This document shows positions 50,018-61,627 of a DNA stretch of 64,000 nt, piece after piece (position 1 is the first letter of the stretch; each line of letters begins with the position of its first letter). A program made the position numbers and the translations under genes. The stretch comes from Chromobotia macracanthus. Lineage: Eukaryota; Chordata; Actinopteri; Cypriniformes; Botiidae. The stretch covers positions 10,191,001-10,255,000 of the forward strand of contig JAZGTH010000008.1 in NCBI GenBank assembly GCA_036877525.1, read 5' to 3'. The notes beneath the pieces are model-generated. The model worked only from the letters and a program-made list of their open reading frames with translations, was not told the DNA's origin and did no database searches.

Positions 50018-50559
50018 GCATGGCAGGTCGAGACCATCCCTGTCTCCATACATGCAGAAATGTGATTTACAAAGCCATCATGGCATGCTGGCTACACAGT
50101 GACAGCCGCATGCAGGCGAGACAGAAGACGACTGCCTGAGCAAGCAAACCATCAACAAGTGACAGAGCGAAACTGTGACGTACGAATTTTGATGGACGTA
50201 TTTTTCAGGCTGTCATCAAACATGGACATCAGTCAGACTGGAACAGATAAATGCTGTGACAAAGGGCTTTTGAGCAGGCTGTGACACTAAAAATAACAAG
50301 AGTGAAATTGATGAAACACTCGCATGCTGCTGCCTGGAAGTTTCTGAGCAAGACCATCTTCTTAGCGTGCCCTAAATTAGGGTGAGATCTCAGATCAGAA
50401 GATAAAGTGATACTTTTGGAGAGAAAAATCACCAACTGTGTTGAGCACTCTAAACCTATTCGGGCATACATTTACAAGCTGTTACTAGTTTTTGTGGTTG
50501 GTGGAAAAATTATCCGTCTGTTTGTGTCTCTTAAGAATCTGCATTTACATTTATGCACG
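50018..50559. other. Non-coding sequence, nothing recognised
   Basis: Unique-looking sequence between the purine tract and the SINE pair. Confidence 0.5.
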
Positions 50560-50650
50560 GCAGATGTTACTGTTGCATTGCCAAGGTCACGGGTTCAAAT
50601 CTCAGTAAACACACATACAGATAAAATGTATAGTCTGAATGCACTGCTGA
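50560..50650 (+). mobile_element. tRNA-headed SINE fragment, forward arm
   Basis: GTTACTGTTGCATTGCCAAG, GTCACGGGTTCAAATCTCAG (B box GGTTCAAATCTC at 50592-50603), then AAACACACATACAGATAAAA and TGTATAGTCTGAATGCACTG. This is the head-to-body junction of a tRNA-derived cyprinid SINE, usually followed by the GTAAGTCGC tail, which is absent here. The A box is decayed or lost. Confidence 0.75.
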
Positions 50651-50665
50651 ATGAGTCATTAGAAA

Positions 50666-50756
50666 GCTTTACATTTTATCAGTATGAGTGTTCACCTGTG
50701 TTCAAACCCATGACCTTGGCCTTGCTAACATCACATTCTTCCAGTTGGGCTACAGG
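50666..50756 (-). mobile_element. tRNA-headed SINE fragment, reverse arm
   Basis: Read on the minus strand: TAGCCCAACTGGAAGAATGT (A box region, 50741-50752), GATGTTAGCAAGGCCAAGGT, CATGGGTTTGAACACAGG (B box at 50698-50709), ACACTCATACTGATAAAATG. It mirrors the forward arm with about 20-30 bp between the two. Confidence 0.75.
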
Positions 50757-50760
50757 AACA

Positions 50761-51779
50761 CAGAACAGAATAAAAAGTGATTAAAGCAAAAAAAAATTAA
50801 AAAAGTACATTTAAAAAGGCACGAATAACATTTTCTCTAAATGTAAATTTAAATTGAATCATGGACTTCATTGGTACAGTTATGTGGTTATAGCTGAATA
50901 TTTCTTAAATATATGCTTTTCTTTTTTGAAGGCTGTGTTAATTATTTTGACACTATTGAACTTATTTTACAGAAATATGTCTAGGTTGAGAAAACGTTTA
51001 TCATACGTATAAGGGTAAAATACGTCCAAAGGAATGTAATATGTGATTTATTTTGCCAATGTTGAACTACTTAATTTTCACCGTGTTAAACTGCTTTGCT
51101 ATTAAATGTGAATCAGTAAGTTCTTTCTGTCATTCCAGTTCGGCATTCTGTGGGGCGTGGCCAATTCAGTTCAACTCACGGATGGAAAGTTTTTCCAACC
51201 CTGGTGGCTAATAAACATTTTGAGTTAATTTTGTCCAGAGCATGAGGGCTTTAAGCCATGGGTTTGGATTTTCTCAGGACGGAAGCAATCGTACATGATG
51301 CAAATTCCGCTAAACATGTAACACTTGTTTACATCAGAATGTCCCATTAAAAAAGCATGAGATGGAAAAGAAGCCCTCAATTACTGGGACTTAAGATTAG
51401 CTCAAGCGAGTTAGAATACCCATCCATCTGTGTAATTACATATTTAAACTTTCTCAGAGCTGTCAATCCTTACAGCCCGCGGGATTTCACCAAAATAATA
51501 CATCAGTCCCATCAGAACCCCCACCCACCCCCAAATATGACACACTCAATCACTTCCTAGAAAACATATATCAAGAAATTAGCCATCACTTAAGAGTCAG
51601 CACCTTTTTATTAACATCTACTGCAAGTCAAATGTTATGGATTCAAACAGTCATTATGTATAATGACAAGCTTTCCAGAAGATTCCCTTTATCTCCCTGT
51701 CCTTTGGAATACGGGGCTAAGCTGATTAATGGAGAATCAGTTTAACTTAAATATGACAAGGGAATGGCAGGTCATTTAG
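50761..51779. other. Non-coding sequence, nothing recognised
   Basis: AT-rich; no gene or repeat recognised. Confidence 0.5.
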
Positions 51780-52620
51780 ATGTAAAAATGGCTGCTGGAA
51801 TTTCACTAGGAGAGCCACCCAGCTGAGATAATGCTGTTTGTGATAATGCCTGACAAGATGCCCTTCGGAATCTTTGGATTTGATGCGCCGATGCAAAGAT
51901 CGAGAGCACGAGCCTGTCAAACTGACTTTCCCCGCCAATTTGCTTGAATGCTGTTCTTTTTGTAATCATAAATAATGTACTGCACTTTATTTCTTATTTT
52001 TATGCTTCCATTAGACATGAAGAAGTGCTTAGAAATCACAGCTAACATTTCATTCGAGGCGTGTTCGTCTGTAAGTGTCTTCGCCGCTCTCATCTTGACA
52101 TTAATCTGTATGTTTCAATCATGTCCGGCCACGTGCTTTTAAAATAAACAGGTGATTTCTTTCTGCTTTACTTATGATGAATATTTATTACAGTGCCACA
52201 GGCTCCCCAAGGGGCATCCATAGCTCTCTGCAACGTTAAGACTTACCGAGCACAAAGCAAACTCCCTTGAGTACACAAGTGTGTATAAATCAGAGCGAAT
52301 AAAAGGTCAAGGCGGGATCACGCTTCTTTTATTGATGGCGTTCAAAGTTTGCTCTTTAGATTCGATAGGACATTTATCAGTTACCAATTACAGCTCCTGA
52401 GTGGCGAGTAAACAGATATCAGCAAGCCTGCGATCGGCCAAATGAATGTACCGTTATTCTGTTCAATGAGAAGATGGAACGAAAATCGCATTCGTGAAGA
52501 TATGGGGTTATTTGTCTCTAATAATTCAGCATTTAATTTGTCCGGCTATGACTCAGTGGAGATGTACTTTAGTTGAAAATGTAATATAATGGAAAGGTCG
52601 TAGGTGGATTTTATTCAGAA
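51780..52620. promoter_or_regulatory. Candidate conserved non-coding block (unproven)
   Basis: Repeat-free and of balanced composition, with cores such as CATGTCCGGCCACGTGCTTT (a CACGTG E-box), GATGAATATTTATTACAG, CTTTTATTGATGGCG, CAATTACAGCTCCTGAGTGG and TAATAATTCAGCATTTAATT. No coding frame. It resembles vertebrate conserved non-coding DNA by eye only. Confidence 0.35.
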
Positions 52621-53891
52621 CTCACAAGCTTTAGAGAAATACAGTCACTGAATGAGATGGATTGTTTTGTCTTAAATGTAGCAGGAACACAGAAATGCGG
52701 CGGGTCCCGTATGCACAGGGGCAGGTATGATGCATCATCTCTCACTTACACTAGAAAGAACTTTACATAACATACTGTGACCATTCTACCCTGTATGTAA
52801 TTAGAGTCATTTGCATGACCTTAAACTGGAACACAATGTTGTATTTGGTATAATCTGTAACAGAAAAAAATATAATAAAGTCCTCCTATCGGTCTGAGCG
52901 TCTGGTCTTTGAGATTATTAGCTCTTCTCGCCTGTGGTTCACTTCACCCAAGTTGATAAAATTGTAGTGAAGATTGGATGTGGTCACTGAGGGACAAGCT
53001 GACTGAGAAATCTGAATTAGGCCTCATTTGTATGCAATTTAAATTCTTGTCGCACGTCTTTGATATGGCTAGTTTTCGGCCTCTGTAAGAGGATTAAAAG
53101 CAAATATATTTATGTCAAACTAGGAGCTGGGCTGATGGCCATTCACTTGCATGTCAGATTTAAGTCTACGACTCTGGACTTGTGTCTGGGCTGGGCATAA
53201 GCTTAGAGAGGGATTTAGGTCTTTTTTTGCATCTTACCAGTGTCTAAACACAGAATCACTTTAAATCTGACATTATTTGAGTACTATGGGTGAAAACATA
53301 TCCATACAGACCGTTCAGAACTGTAAAGTTCAGACATACTAAACTAATACACATTTTCTGTACATGCTTTTGTCACACTGCGTTTAAAGTGAAGACTCTA
53401 TAACAACTGCCTAACAAGTAGTTAAGACAATGCTAACTACAGACTCAGAATTAACAGGTATAAGTTGAAATGGAAATACAATGAAGACATAATAAGTCCT
53501 GACAGACAGAACTGTGTTTTCAAAAGAAAGACAGATAATACGAAAATTGTATTAAAATAGATAATAGTATGTGTAAATAATAACTATGAATAAACACCTA
53601 AACATGCAGTCAAAGAAAATAAATGCATAATCACAGATGGACCAGAGATTGGGCTATCATGATGACGTCTGGTTTAGGGAGTCTTTAATCTCTTCACACT
53701 CTTACACACTTTTACCGCTGCTGTCTTTCTCTTCTTGTCAAATGTGTTTTATTATGAGGGTGTTGCGCAGCGAAACTGTCTCATTCCAGCAACACTCACT
53801 TCATTTATTATAAATAATTTTGTTGCAGTTCGCTTACAGACATTTTTACAACTTCACACGCCTGTCCAAGTTTAGAATATATGCAAGAACC
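52621..53891. other. Non-coding sequence, nothing recognised
   Basis: No gene or repeat recognised. Confidence 0.5.
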
Positions 53892-53949
53892 TGTCCTTTA
53901 CACGCAATTTACAGCGCATACTGTAAATTGTGTGTCCTGTTGAAGGACA
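53892..53949 (+). other. Strong hairpin of unknown role
   Basis: The inner stem ACACGCAATTTACAG (53900-53914) pairs with CTGTAAATTGTGTGT (53921-53935) around the 6 nt loop CGCATA. All 15 positions pair as RNA if one G-U is allowed. An outer stem TGTCCTT (53892-53898) pairs with AAGGACA (53943-53949), leaving a one-sided bulge. The size fits a small RNA precursor, but I recognise no known microRNA seed, and a relic of a foldback transposon is as likely. Confidence 0.5.
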
Positions 53950-56764
53950 CATTGCAGTCTGAAAAAGACAAAAGTTTTTACTTGTTAATCTGCATGGATT
54001 CATTTATCCATTCTATCTAAATGTTGCCGAATACCTGAATTCTGAGCGGGGGATTTGTGGGAATGATTAAAAGGATGCGCAATACTCGCAATCCCAAATT
54101 TCACGAATTGAAATTTACTTATGAATTCATGATATATACTTTGAAGTATATTTCAAGTAGGTTATAATTGCAATCTGTTTCCAAAAGAAGATTCTCGTAC
54201 TTTGGTTTTGTCTGATTACCATCAACTGTTCTGTAATGCATAATGTTACATCAGCATGGCCGCTCATTTAAGCATATATTTTGCCACGCATCGTCACCCC
54301 TTATGACATATTTCCTGTTGATGGTTCTTTTAATGTTTAGGGATTGTAGGTCTTGCACACTATGCATTGCATACATATTTCATTCCATGCTCATTTTGTT
54401 GTCAATAAACTATTTAAAATCTTACATAATACTGAAGTGTTAACACAACCTTAATGCAGAGTGGCCTCAAACTCAGTTGTTACCAAATGACTGTGGTGCC
54501 ACTTACATTAGAGGCTCTTTATTCTCAAAGGTCATAGTATTGAATGATTTTCTGACATATAAGCGGTGTGTTATATAGATATATATGGGCCTATTCACAA
54601 GAATCAATAAATAAACACAACTTAGCGGATTTAATTTATGAGGTTTTATGTTTTGTTTCTATATAACCCCATGGAGAATACTTTTAAAGCTACGATTTGA
54701 ACGATCTCACCAGGAGACATTATTAAAAGCAAACACTTCTTCAAATTCCCCACTGCAGATTGTGAGAGAATGCGTCGCATTTGAAATGCCAGCGCGCCTC
54801 GCTGTCTTTTTATCACACTACTGCACATTACTTACTGTGGGCGAACAGAAAAAGGGCTGCGACTAACGAACAGTGTCTGCACTCCTTGTAGGCTTCGGGA
54901 ATGCTGGAGGTTGTCCGTCAGTGACAGAGCTAGCGAACATAAAAGAGAAAATTAAGACATATCAGGCAAGTTTGGGAAGAATTAGCAGATCAAAGCAGAA
55001 AGGCAGGTGAAGTTTTTAGACTCGTTTTGACGTGTTGTAACTTTATGTATGAATTTAACAAAACGAATAAGAACTGATATCACAGTGTGCTAGAACACAT
55101 TTTGTAAATGTTGCAACAACATGGATGGTGCATTAACTCGGTTTCATTTAAAGACATACAAGCTTTTTATTGACTACAATGTGCTTTATTCAAAATCTTT
55201 TTTTTTTGTAATGGATATGAAACCAAAGTGGTATGTTATTTAAACGTAATAGCTGGTTATTTTTGAGTTTAAGTGTCTTCCTGCCTGATCGTTATTATTT
55301 GAGAGCTCTGTGTTGTTTGGATACATAATTTCACATGGATCAATATATAACCTACATGCTTTTATCATCTGAACCTCGGTCAAGGGTTGCAATATCTGTC
55401 AAATCAGGGACAGCTGAATGTTCTCCATTTTCTTTTCTCTCCACTGTTATAGATCTCCATGTGTGCATGAAAAATAAACGCTGCCCAGCACTTTCACTGA
55501 CCCATGAGGAGCTGTGTGGGACAAACAATATCAGAATATAACAAACGCCGCCAGAGAGAACGTCTGTACAGACTGTTCCCTGATTTCAAGGTCTGTGTAT
55601 TTTCCACAGCGGTGGACTTCCGGATTACATTCCATGTTCCAGTTTAACATTCACATGGTCTCCTAAGTTAAAAGCAGTTTAAACTTCTTTTACAATCATA
55701 AAGCAATTGATAATTATAAAATATTACATATTATAATTAATAATATAATATTTTTAAATGTTTATATTAAAGGCATGGTCGCCGTTTCCTGAAAAATGTT
55801 TTGTTATACTGGTTGACAGTCTTCACATCCTGATAGCAATCACTAAGTGGTATAAATATATTTATACAATTATATATCTTCTATGGAAGGTGTAGGACCA
55901 TAAAATGTTCATCCAATCATTGCATTCGGTCTGAATTATATGAAAGGTAGTCCTTCCTGTCTGTCAAACTATGTATCGGCATATGTCCACGCACTATTGT
56001 AGGAGGCATGGCATTGGAGAGCGCTCCGAATGAGGGCGGGATCTTGCGAGAGAGCTTACTAACCCCTCTGAAATTGCCTACCCTATCTTTAACGCACTAT
56101 TTACGAAAACCAAATCATGTAGAAGTCATGCATTTTTAAATATCTTTCCATCACATTTGTATGTTTAAAGAAATGCCACCCTCTCTGAAACGTTCTTCTT
56201 TGGTGTCACTGTCGGACAGTGTCACTGACTGAAAACAACAGGCATTGCCTTTCTTACCTTCTCAGAGAAAACGCCCCTGGAGCAATCATATCTGCATCAA
56301 TAAACGGGTGATTTTTTTCTCAGCCTTACACATTTCGGTCAGCCTGTGGCGGTATGGCAATTGTGCCAGTCTGTCTTGGATAATATGTTATTTGAACCAA
56401 CACAGTTTTCTCATCTGTACTGTCAGCATAAGAAGCTTATAATTGACCACACATTTATTGACAAAGCCCAGCGGATTTTGAATAGTTTAAGTTATGCGGC
56501 TGATGTAATTGGGTGCTTTAAAAGTTAATAACTTATGAATTAAAGCACTTGTCAGCTTTTCAGTCTTGTGTACATAATCTGTGGCCAGGGCCTTATGAGC
56601 ATGAATGTTAATGACAACTATGGGGACTTAATTAAATGTTTTTCATACTTTAGAGGCTCGAATTTCTGCTGGAATGCAGTCCAGCAACATTCCCAAGTTA
56701 ACTCAGGAATAATTAAAATTTTGCATTCAAATAAAAGCAGATTTACCCAGATTTACGCCTGCCA
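53950..56764. other. Non-coding sequence, nothing recognised
   Basis: An AT-only patch at 55700-55765 (ATATTATAATTAATAATATA) is low complexity. No gene seen. Confidence 0.5.
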
Positions 56765-57239
56765 CCCAGCTAACAGTGAACATCCTCAGAATGTTGACTA
56801 ATGATCTCCAAGTTCTCTCAAAGGTATCAAAAAACTTTCTTGCAGTAATGTTAGTGGAATGTTTTGTAACGTTATATATCATATATCAAAATGTTATTCT
56901 TAAGTTGTTAGTGGAACGTTTAAAAACATTACAGAATTAAAACATTTTTGGAAATGTTCTTAACCAAGACATAATACAGCATCAAAAAACTGGATGTTTT
57001 GAACGTACCTAAAACATTCAAAATAACATTATCGTTATTGTTACTAATGGAAATGAGAGAAATCACAACCTAAGAAAATGTTTCAATAATGTTTTCATAG
57101 CCAAGTAATAACATTAATACAATGTCTAAAAAACTGGACATTTTAAACCTTCTTAGAATTTTCAAATTTACTTTTAACATTTTGTTACTTAATGGAAACG
57201 TTGGGGAAATATTCTTACAACCTAAAATTGTGAGCTGGG
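56765..57239 (+). mobile_element. Family A MITE with internal duplication (copy 15)
   Basis: CCCAGCTAACAGTGAACATC to ACAACCTAAAATTGTGAGCTGGG, 475 bp, some 140 bp longer than its relatives. The excess is a second copy of the right half: AACTGGATGTTTTGAACGTA...CACAACCTAAG (about 56955-57075) is followed by TTTTCATAGCCAAGTAATAA, CTGGACATTTTAAACC...CAACCTAAAATTG (about 57085-57230). It is flanked by CA on both sides. Confidence 0.88.
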
Positions 57240-58594
57240 CAGTTTCTTATATCAACAGATGCCGGAGCTGAGCTGACAATTGTTGTTATTATTATTTTTT
57301 TACGTGAATGGTGATTTAAGACTTCTTTGTAATGCATATTGCAATAGCTCTGAAACAGGAAATATTGGAAACAAATGTGTCAGAAATTACTACCCTTAGG
57401 CCTAAATGACATCTCCAATTCTCACTTATTGGGCCTAAAATCATTTGAGATCGAGAATGTCAAGCTCTTGAAACAAAGAAAATTCAATTTGACATCATTA
57501 CTTTCTCCATCTGAGTTTTACCTCTCGGGCAAGAAGAAGCGTGAAAGATTAGAAGATGTGTAGAGACGAGTCAGTCTCCAAACAGAGATGCTTCGCCTTC
57601 AACTCCTGCGAAAACAGGATGTTCATCGTTTTCAAAATCAACATTGCCAGGCTGGTGCTCAGCGGTCTGATTCAGTTAAATAGCCTTTAAAATAAATAAA
57701 TTTACAGAGGCAATTTACAGATACTACATTTGGCATAACACAAAACAGCAAACAGTGGTTGGCTGGAATCAAGCGGCACGAATCAAGCACAAATCTGAAA
57801 CTGTTATTCGCTATTCTCTCCGGTAGCCATCCAGAGAAAAGAAAACTACAAAGGAAGGCTCTCCTGATATGGTGCTGAATAGATTATTCTGCCCCTCTCT
57901 CCCCTGCTACCTCATAAACCTTGCACTAACACCCTGGAAAACAACCACACAGCAGCACAGACTCAGCATTGTCCTTCTTCATCAACAACAGAACCAGTAA
58001 TAATGACAATAACGATGCCTATTCGTTGGAGCCAAGATGGTGCCAGGGGTTTGAAGCATGTTCAGATCAGAAGAGGACCTCCCCTAGCTTCACAATGTGG
58101 CTGCTGAGACCATGATAAGCCCTCTACGATGACAGAGCCCTGTATTCATTGTAGTTCCGGCTTTGCTTTTTTGCAGTATGGCTGGACAGTAAAATCCCTT
58201 TGCCTTGGGTATTGTCAGCCTGTGATAAGGTAGTACGAGGCGTCGGAAAACAGCCCAGGTATTAACCTGTCCATCTGTGTCTTAAAAGAATGCTGAGATC
58301 CCCAGGAGGGAAGCAGAGATGGGCTGTATTGGAGGCCAAGCTCATTTTCTGGGCAGTATGATAACTGCAGCCCACACAGAGGATTGTGGGTAGGGAGGAT
58401 GGGTCGGCGACAACTCACGCTGAGGATTGGAGGATCTTGTAAAGAAGAGCTCACAATGTGGGCACAGCAGTGAAGCGTGACCCACAGCCAAACAGTGCAA
58501 ACAGTATCAGGCCTAGATTGTGTGCCCGGACCAGTGTGTACAGCAGAGAAACGCTTCATTTAGCAACGATCAACGTCAAATAACTTCAACGATC
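57240..58594. other. Non-coding sequence, nothing recognised
   Basis: A minus-strand frame of 114 codons (58559-58215) has no recognisable domain and is within chance expectation for 64 kb. GC is slightly higher here. No repeat. Confidence 0.45.
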
Positions 58595-58925
58595 CCCAGC
58601 TAACAATTTCAGGTTGTAAGAACATTTACGTAACGTTTCCGTTAAGTAACGAGCATGTTAAAAAGGTTATTTTGAAGTTCTAGAAACATCTGTTTTTTAG
58701 ACCTATTAACATTATTGCTTGGTTAAGAAAACATTATTTAAATGTGTTTTTAATTCTGTAACATTTTTAAAATGTTCCACAAACTGCTTAAAAATAACTT
58801 GATAATGACATATAATGTTAAAGAAACATTCTAACGTTATAACGTTACTAACATTTTTTAATAACTTTGAGAGAATTTTTAAAGAACGTTAGCCAATGTT
58901 CTGAGAATGTTCCCTGTTAGCTGGG
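58595..58925 (-). mobile_element. Family A MITE, near full length (copy 16)
   Basis: CCCAGCTAACAATTTCAGGT to TTCTGAGAATGTTCCCTGTT, AGCTGGG. All family segments are present in reverse order; 331 bp. It is flanked by TC on both sides, possibly a 2 bp target duplication. Confidence 0.9.
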
Positions 58926-60822
58926 TCCTTGCCGGTGAAGGGAAACATGACATCAGCAACTGTGAGTCACGATTCAAGATGTCAGTTCAGACAAAAGTTT
59001 AACAAGGAAGATATAAAGATTAGCCTGAGCAAATTACAAATGAAAGATCACAAGCGCCAGCGTTAGATGACCACACTCTCAAAAAGACAACAAGAGCAGA
59101 CCTTCGATAACCAGAATGTTCTTAATGAGAGATCTAGATCGATGTGTATCTCGTGCTGAGCTGTGTGTTTGTGTGTGTGTGTGTAATCGTGTGTGAAGAG
59201 ACTGGCTGTTCGTCGTTATTTTACTCGACACTCACTGATGCTATCTCTGACTAGATGAGAGATAAAAGCTGCGAGGAAAGAAACACATTAAATACATGAC
59301 ACAGAGAGATGCAAATAGAAGAGAAGAGATAGCCAGCGTGTGAGATTGGCCGTGGAGAGATGGATACATCAGGGGCCTCTCTTGCATAACAAAACGAGCA
59401 GCCTGCACCAGCTGATAGCTATATTGGCCCTTGTGAATTTTATATATTTGCATAATGTGGTGGATCGACCTATCACACATCAATATCAGCAAATATCAGA
59501 TTGTAATTATTATATCTCCTCAAAACACGAAATTGAAACGGAAATGTACAAAGAAAGGCATTCGAATAAACAGAAAATCAAATAATGCGTCTATGCGATG
59601 CTATAGAATGGGCTACAGTGCAAACTGCTATAAATAAATATTTCTGCAGAGATGTTTATGTCCCAGGGGTTCATATTTATTAAAATTAACAGATATGGCC
59701 TTGGGTGTCTTATTAAAGATGTCTTATTAAACATACTATTGTATCATACATACTATCCTTTCACCATATTTCATAAAAAAAAAAAAATCATAATAAAAAT
59801 ATTACATGTAGATTATCATAAATTTGAACAAGCAATTTCAATGTTTATTGCATTAAACTAATTTATATTCATTTCATTCATTTCAAGTAATGCTACTGTC
59901 CCATAGTGTCATTTCTATAATTTAAAATGCAATCAAAATATTCACTTATTGCTGTAACTTATTCATAACTTACTGCAGTGAAAGAAACGTAACTAACAGT
60001 TCTGTGATTTGTGTATGTTTTAGAACAGCCCACAGGACCACGTGTACCCATAATATACCCTACATGTACCCTGAGTCATTACACCTCAGTAGACATTTTG
60101 ATGCATTTTTTGTTCTCCAATATTTTCTCTCTTCCGTCTTCACTCATTTCCTTATAATTGGCCGGAGAGAAGTGCAAACACCATATAATGTATTCTATAT
60201 TTATCCCTGACAGCAATGAGAGAAGAAGACATCACAAGAAATTGATAAAGGAATCAACTGTAGACTTCCCCACACACCACAGTGTGAAAGTCTTAAATTA
60301 ACTAGATAACACGAGCGAGTTCCACGGCTACACTTTCGATTGACATCCCACAAGTTACTTTTGGTTTAATTAAACTGCAGCACTCGTGTGAGATACGTTT
60401 ACCAGGCGGACAGTTAAAGAAGCTGCCCAAGTCACTTAGATGGCAGGCATGCATTGATTAGAGGGCGCAGCAGAACTGGGTACGCTTTCAGGGTGGCCAC
60501 TCAAAGTCCCTGGAACACGCGTTTGACAGTCAAGGGCAGCGTCACATTGAACAACCAGTAATGAAAGAAAAACTGTCCTCCCCCTGAGTAGCAAACTCCC
60601 TGGCCATTACTGTCAGGGGCTGGCGATTGTTCTCTTTTGGTTATATGGCGAACCAGTAAGAAATTCTTAGTAGACATGCAACTATTTTTTCAATGGAATC
60701 CAAATGGCAAAGATTTTTTAGAGAGCAATATTTATAATCCAATTAAACTGCCCCTTTAAGGTCCTAAAACCACGTTTCCATGCAAATAACCTCACTGCTG
60801 GCTGGTGTGGAAAACGCTTTTT
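58926..60822. other. Non-coding sequence with a GT microsatellite
   Basis: (GT)n at 59162-59183. 60200-60620 is GC-richer and repeat-free but without a recognisable exon. Confidence 0.45.
59162..59183. repeat. (GT)n microsatellite
   Basis: GTGTGTTTGTGTGTGTGTGTG.. with a single TTT interruption. Confidence 0.85.
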
Positions 60823-60998
60823 AAAAAAGGTGCTTCAAAATGCCACAGAAGAACCATTTTTGTCTGTATGGTTCTATAAAGAACCTTTAACATCCATAGC
60901 AGCTTTCTTTTTCGCAAAAGATTCTTTGTAGTGGAAAAGGTTCTTTAGACTATTAAACATAATGGTTCTGTGGGGAACCAAAAATTATTCTTCTGTAG
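60823..60998 (+). mobile_element. AGAACC/GGTTCT-rich DNA element (family B, copy 2)
   Basis: AAAAAAGGTGCTTCAAAATG, CCACAGAAGAACCATTTTTG, GGTTCTATAAAGAACC, AAGGTTCTTTAGACTATTAA and GGTTCTGTGGGGAACC. Same order as the copy at 0.4 kb. Short inverted AGAACC/GGTTCT pairs give it foldback potential. Confidence 0.75.
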
Positions 60999-61360
60999 TT
61001 CACTTTTGATCTAAAGGAAAAGGGGCAATAATGCAGTTCAGTGCCACAATACTGTCTAGTGTATGTAAAGTATTGTGAAACAGAGAGAGAAGTCTTTGTT
61101 TATCTCTCTTTCTCTATCTCACTCTTCATATCTCTCTATATCACTCTCCCATCATTCTTGCACAGGAAGGGCCATTTTGTAGCACGTCCTGACCGTGTCC
61201 CACAAAGCCATTTATTTACAGCCCTCCACTCGTGCAAGTGTAAATATTCTTCATGAGAGCAGACGCTGTCACAGAAGCACCACAGTTTATCAAAAACAAC
61301 CCTTTCCTGTCAAGAACTAATGTGGCGGCGTATATCACAGCTATGAAAACTGGATGAGAT
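60999..61360. other. Non-coding sequence with CT-rich patch
   Basis: 61095-61150 is CTCT/CTAT-rich (TCTCTCTTTCTCTATCTCAC). Nothing else recognised. Confidence 0.5.
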
Positions 61361-61627
61361 CCCAGCTAACCGGGAACATTCTCAGCACATTGGCGAACAT
61401 TCTCTAAAAGTTCTCTCAAAAACGTTCCTGCAGTAACATTAGTAGAATATTTTTTTAACATATTATTAAGAAAATATTGATAAGTAATTAGTAGAGCATT
61501 TTAAAAAGCAATAACGTTAATACATCTAAAAAAGTGAAAGTTTTAAATTTAAAAGTTTAAAAGTTTTCAAAGAAACATTTTTGATACTTAATGGAAATGT
61601 TAGGCAAACCTAAAATTGTTAGCTGGG
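61361..61627 (+). mobile_element. Family A MITE (copy 17)
   Basis: CCCAGCTAACCGGGAACATT to AAACCTAAAATTGTTAGCTGGG. About 70 bp shorter than full copies, with losses around the ATATATC core and before CAAACCTAAAATTG. It is flanked by AT on both sides. Confidence 0.88.

Noticed and set aside
49527..50102. Several overlapping open frames of 96-164 codons on both strands
   Set aside because: All are translations of the polypurine tract (Ser/Pro/Leu or Gly/Arg/Glu runs) and are open in several frames at once.
58215..58559. Minus-strand open frame of 114 codons
   Set aside because: No recognisable domain, Ser/Pro/Leu-rich, and of a length expected by chance in 64 kb over six frames.
13138..61627. 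Regularly recurring 300 bp repeats considered as a CRISPR-like or satellite array
   Set aside because: Spacing is irregular, orientation varies and each copy has its own inverted ends, so these are dispersed MITEs.
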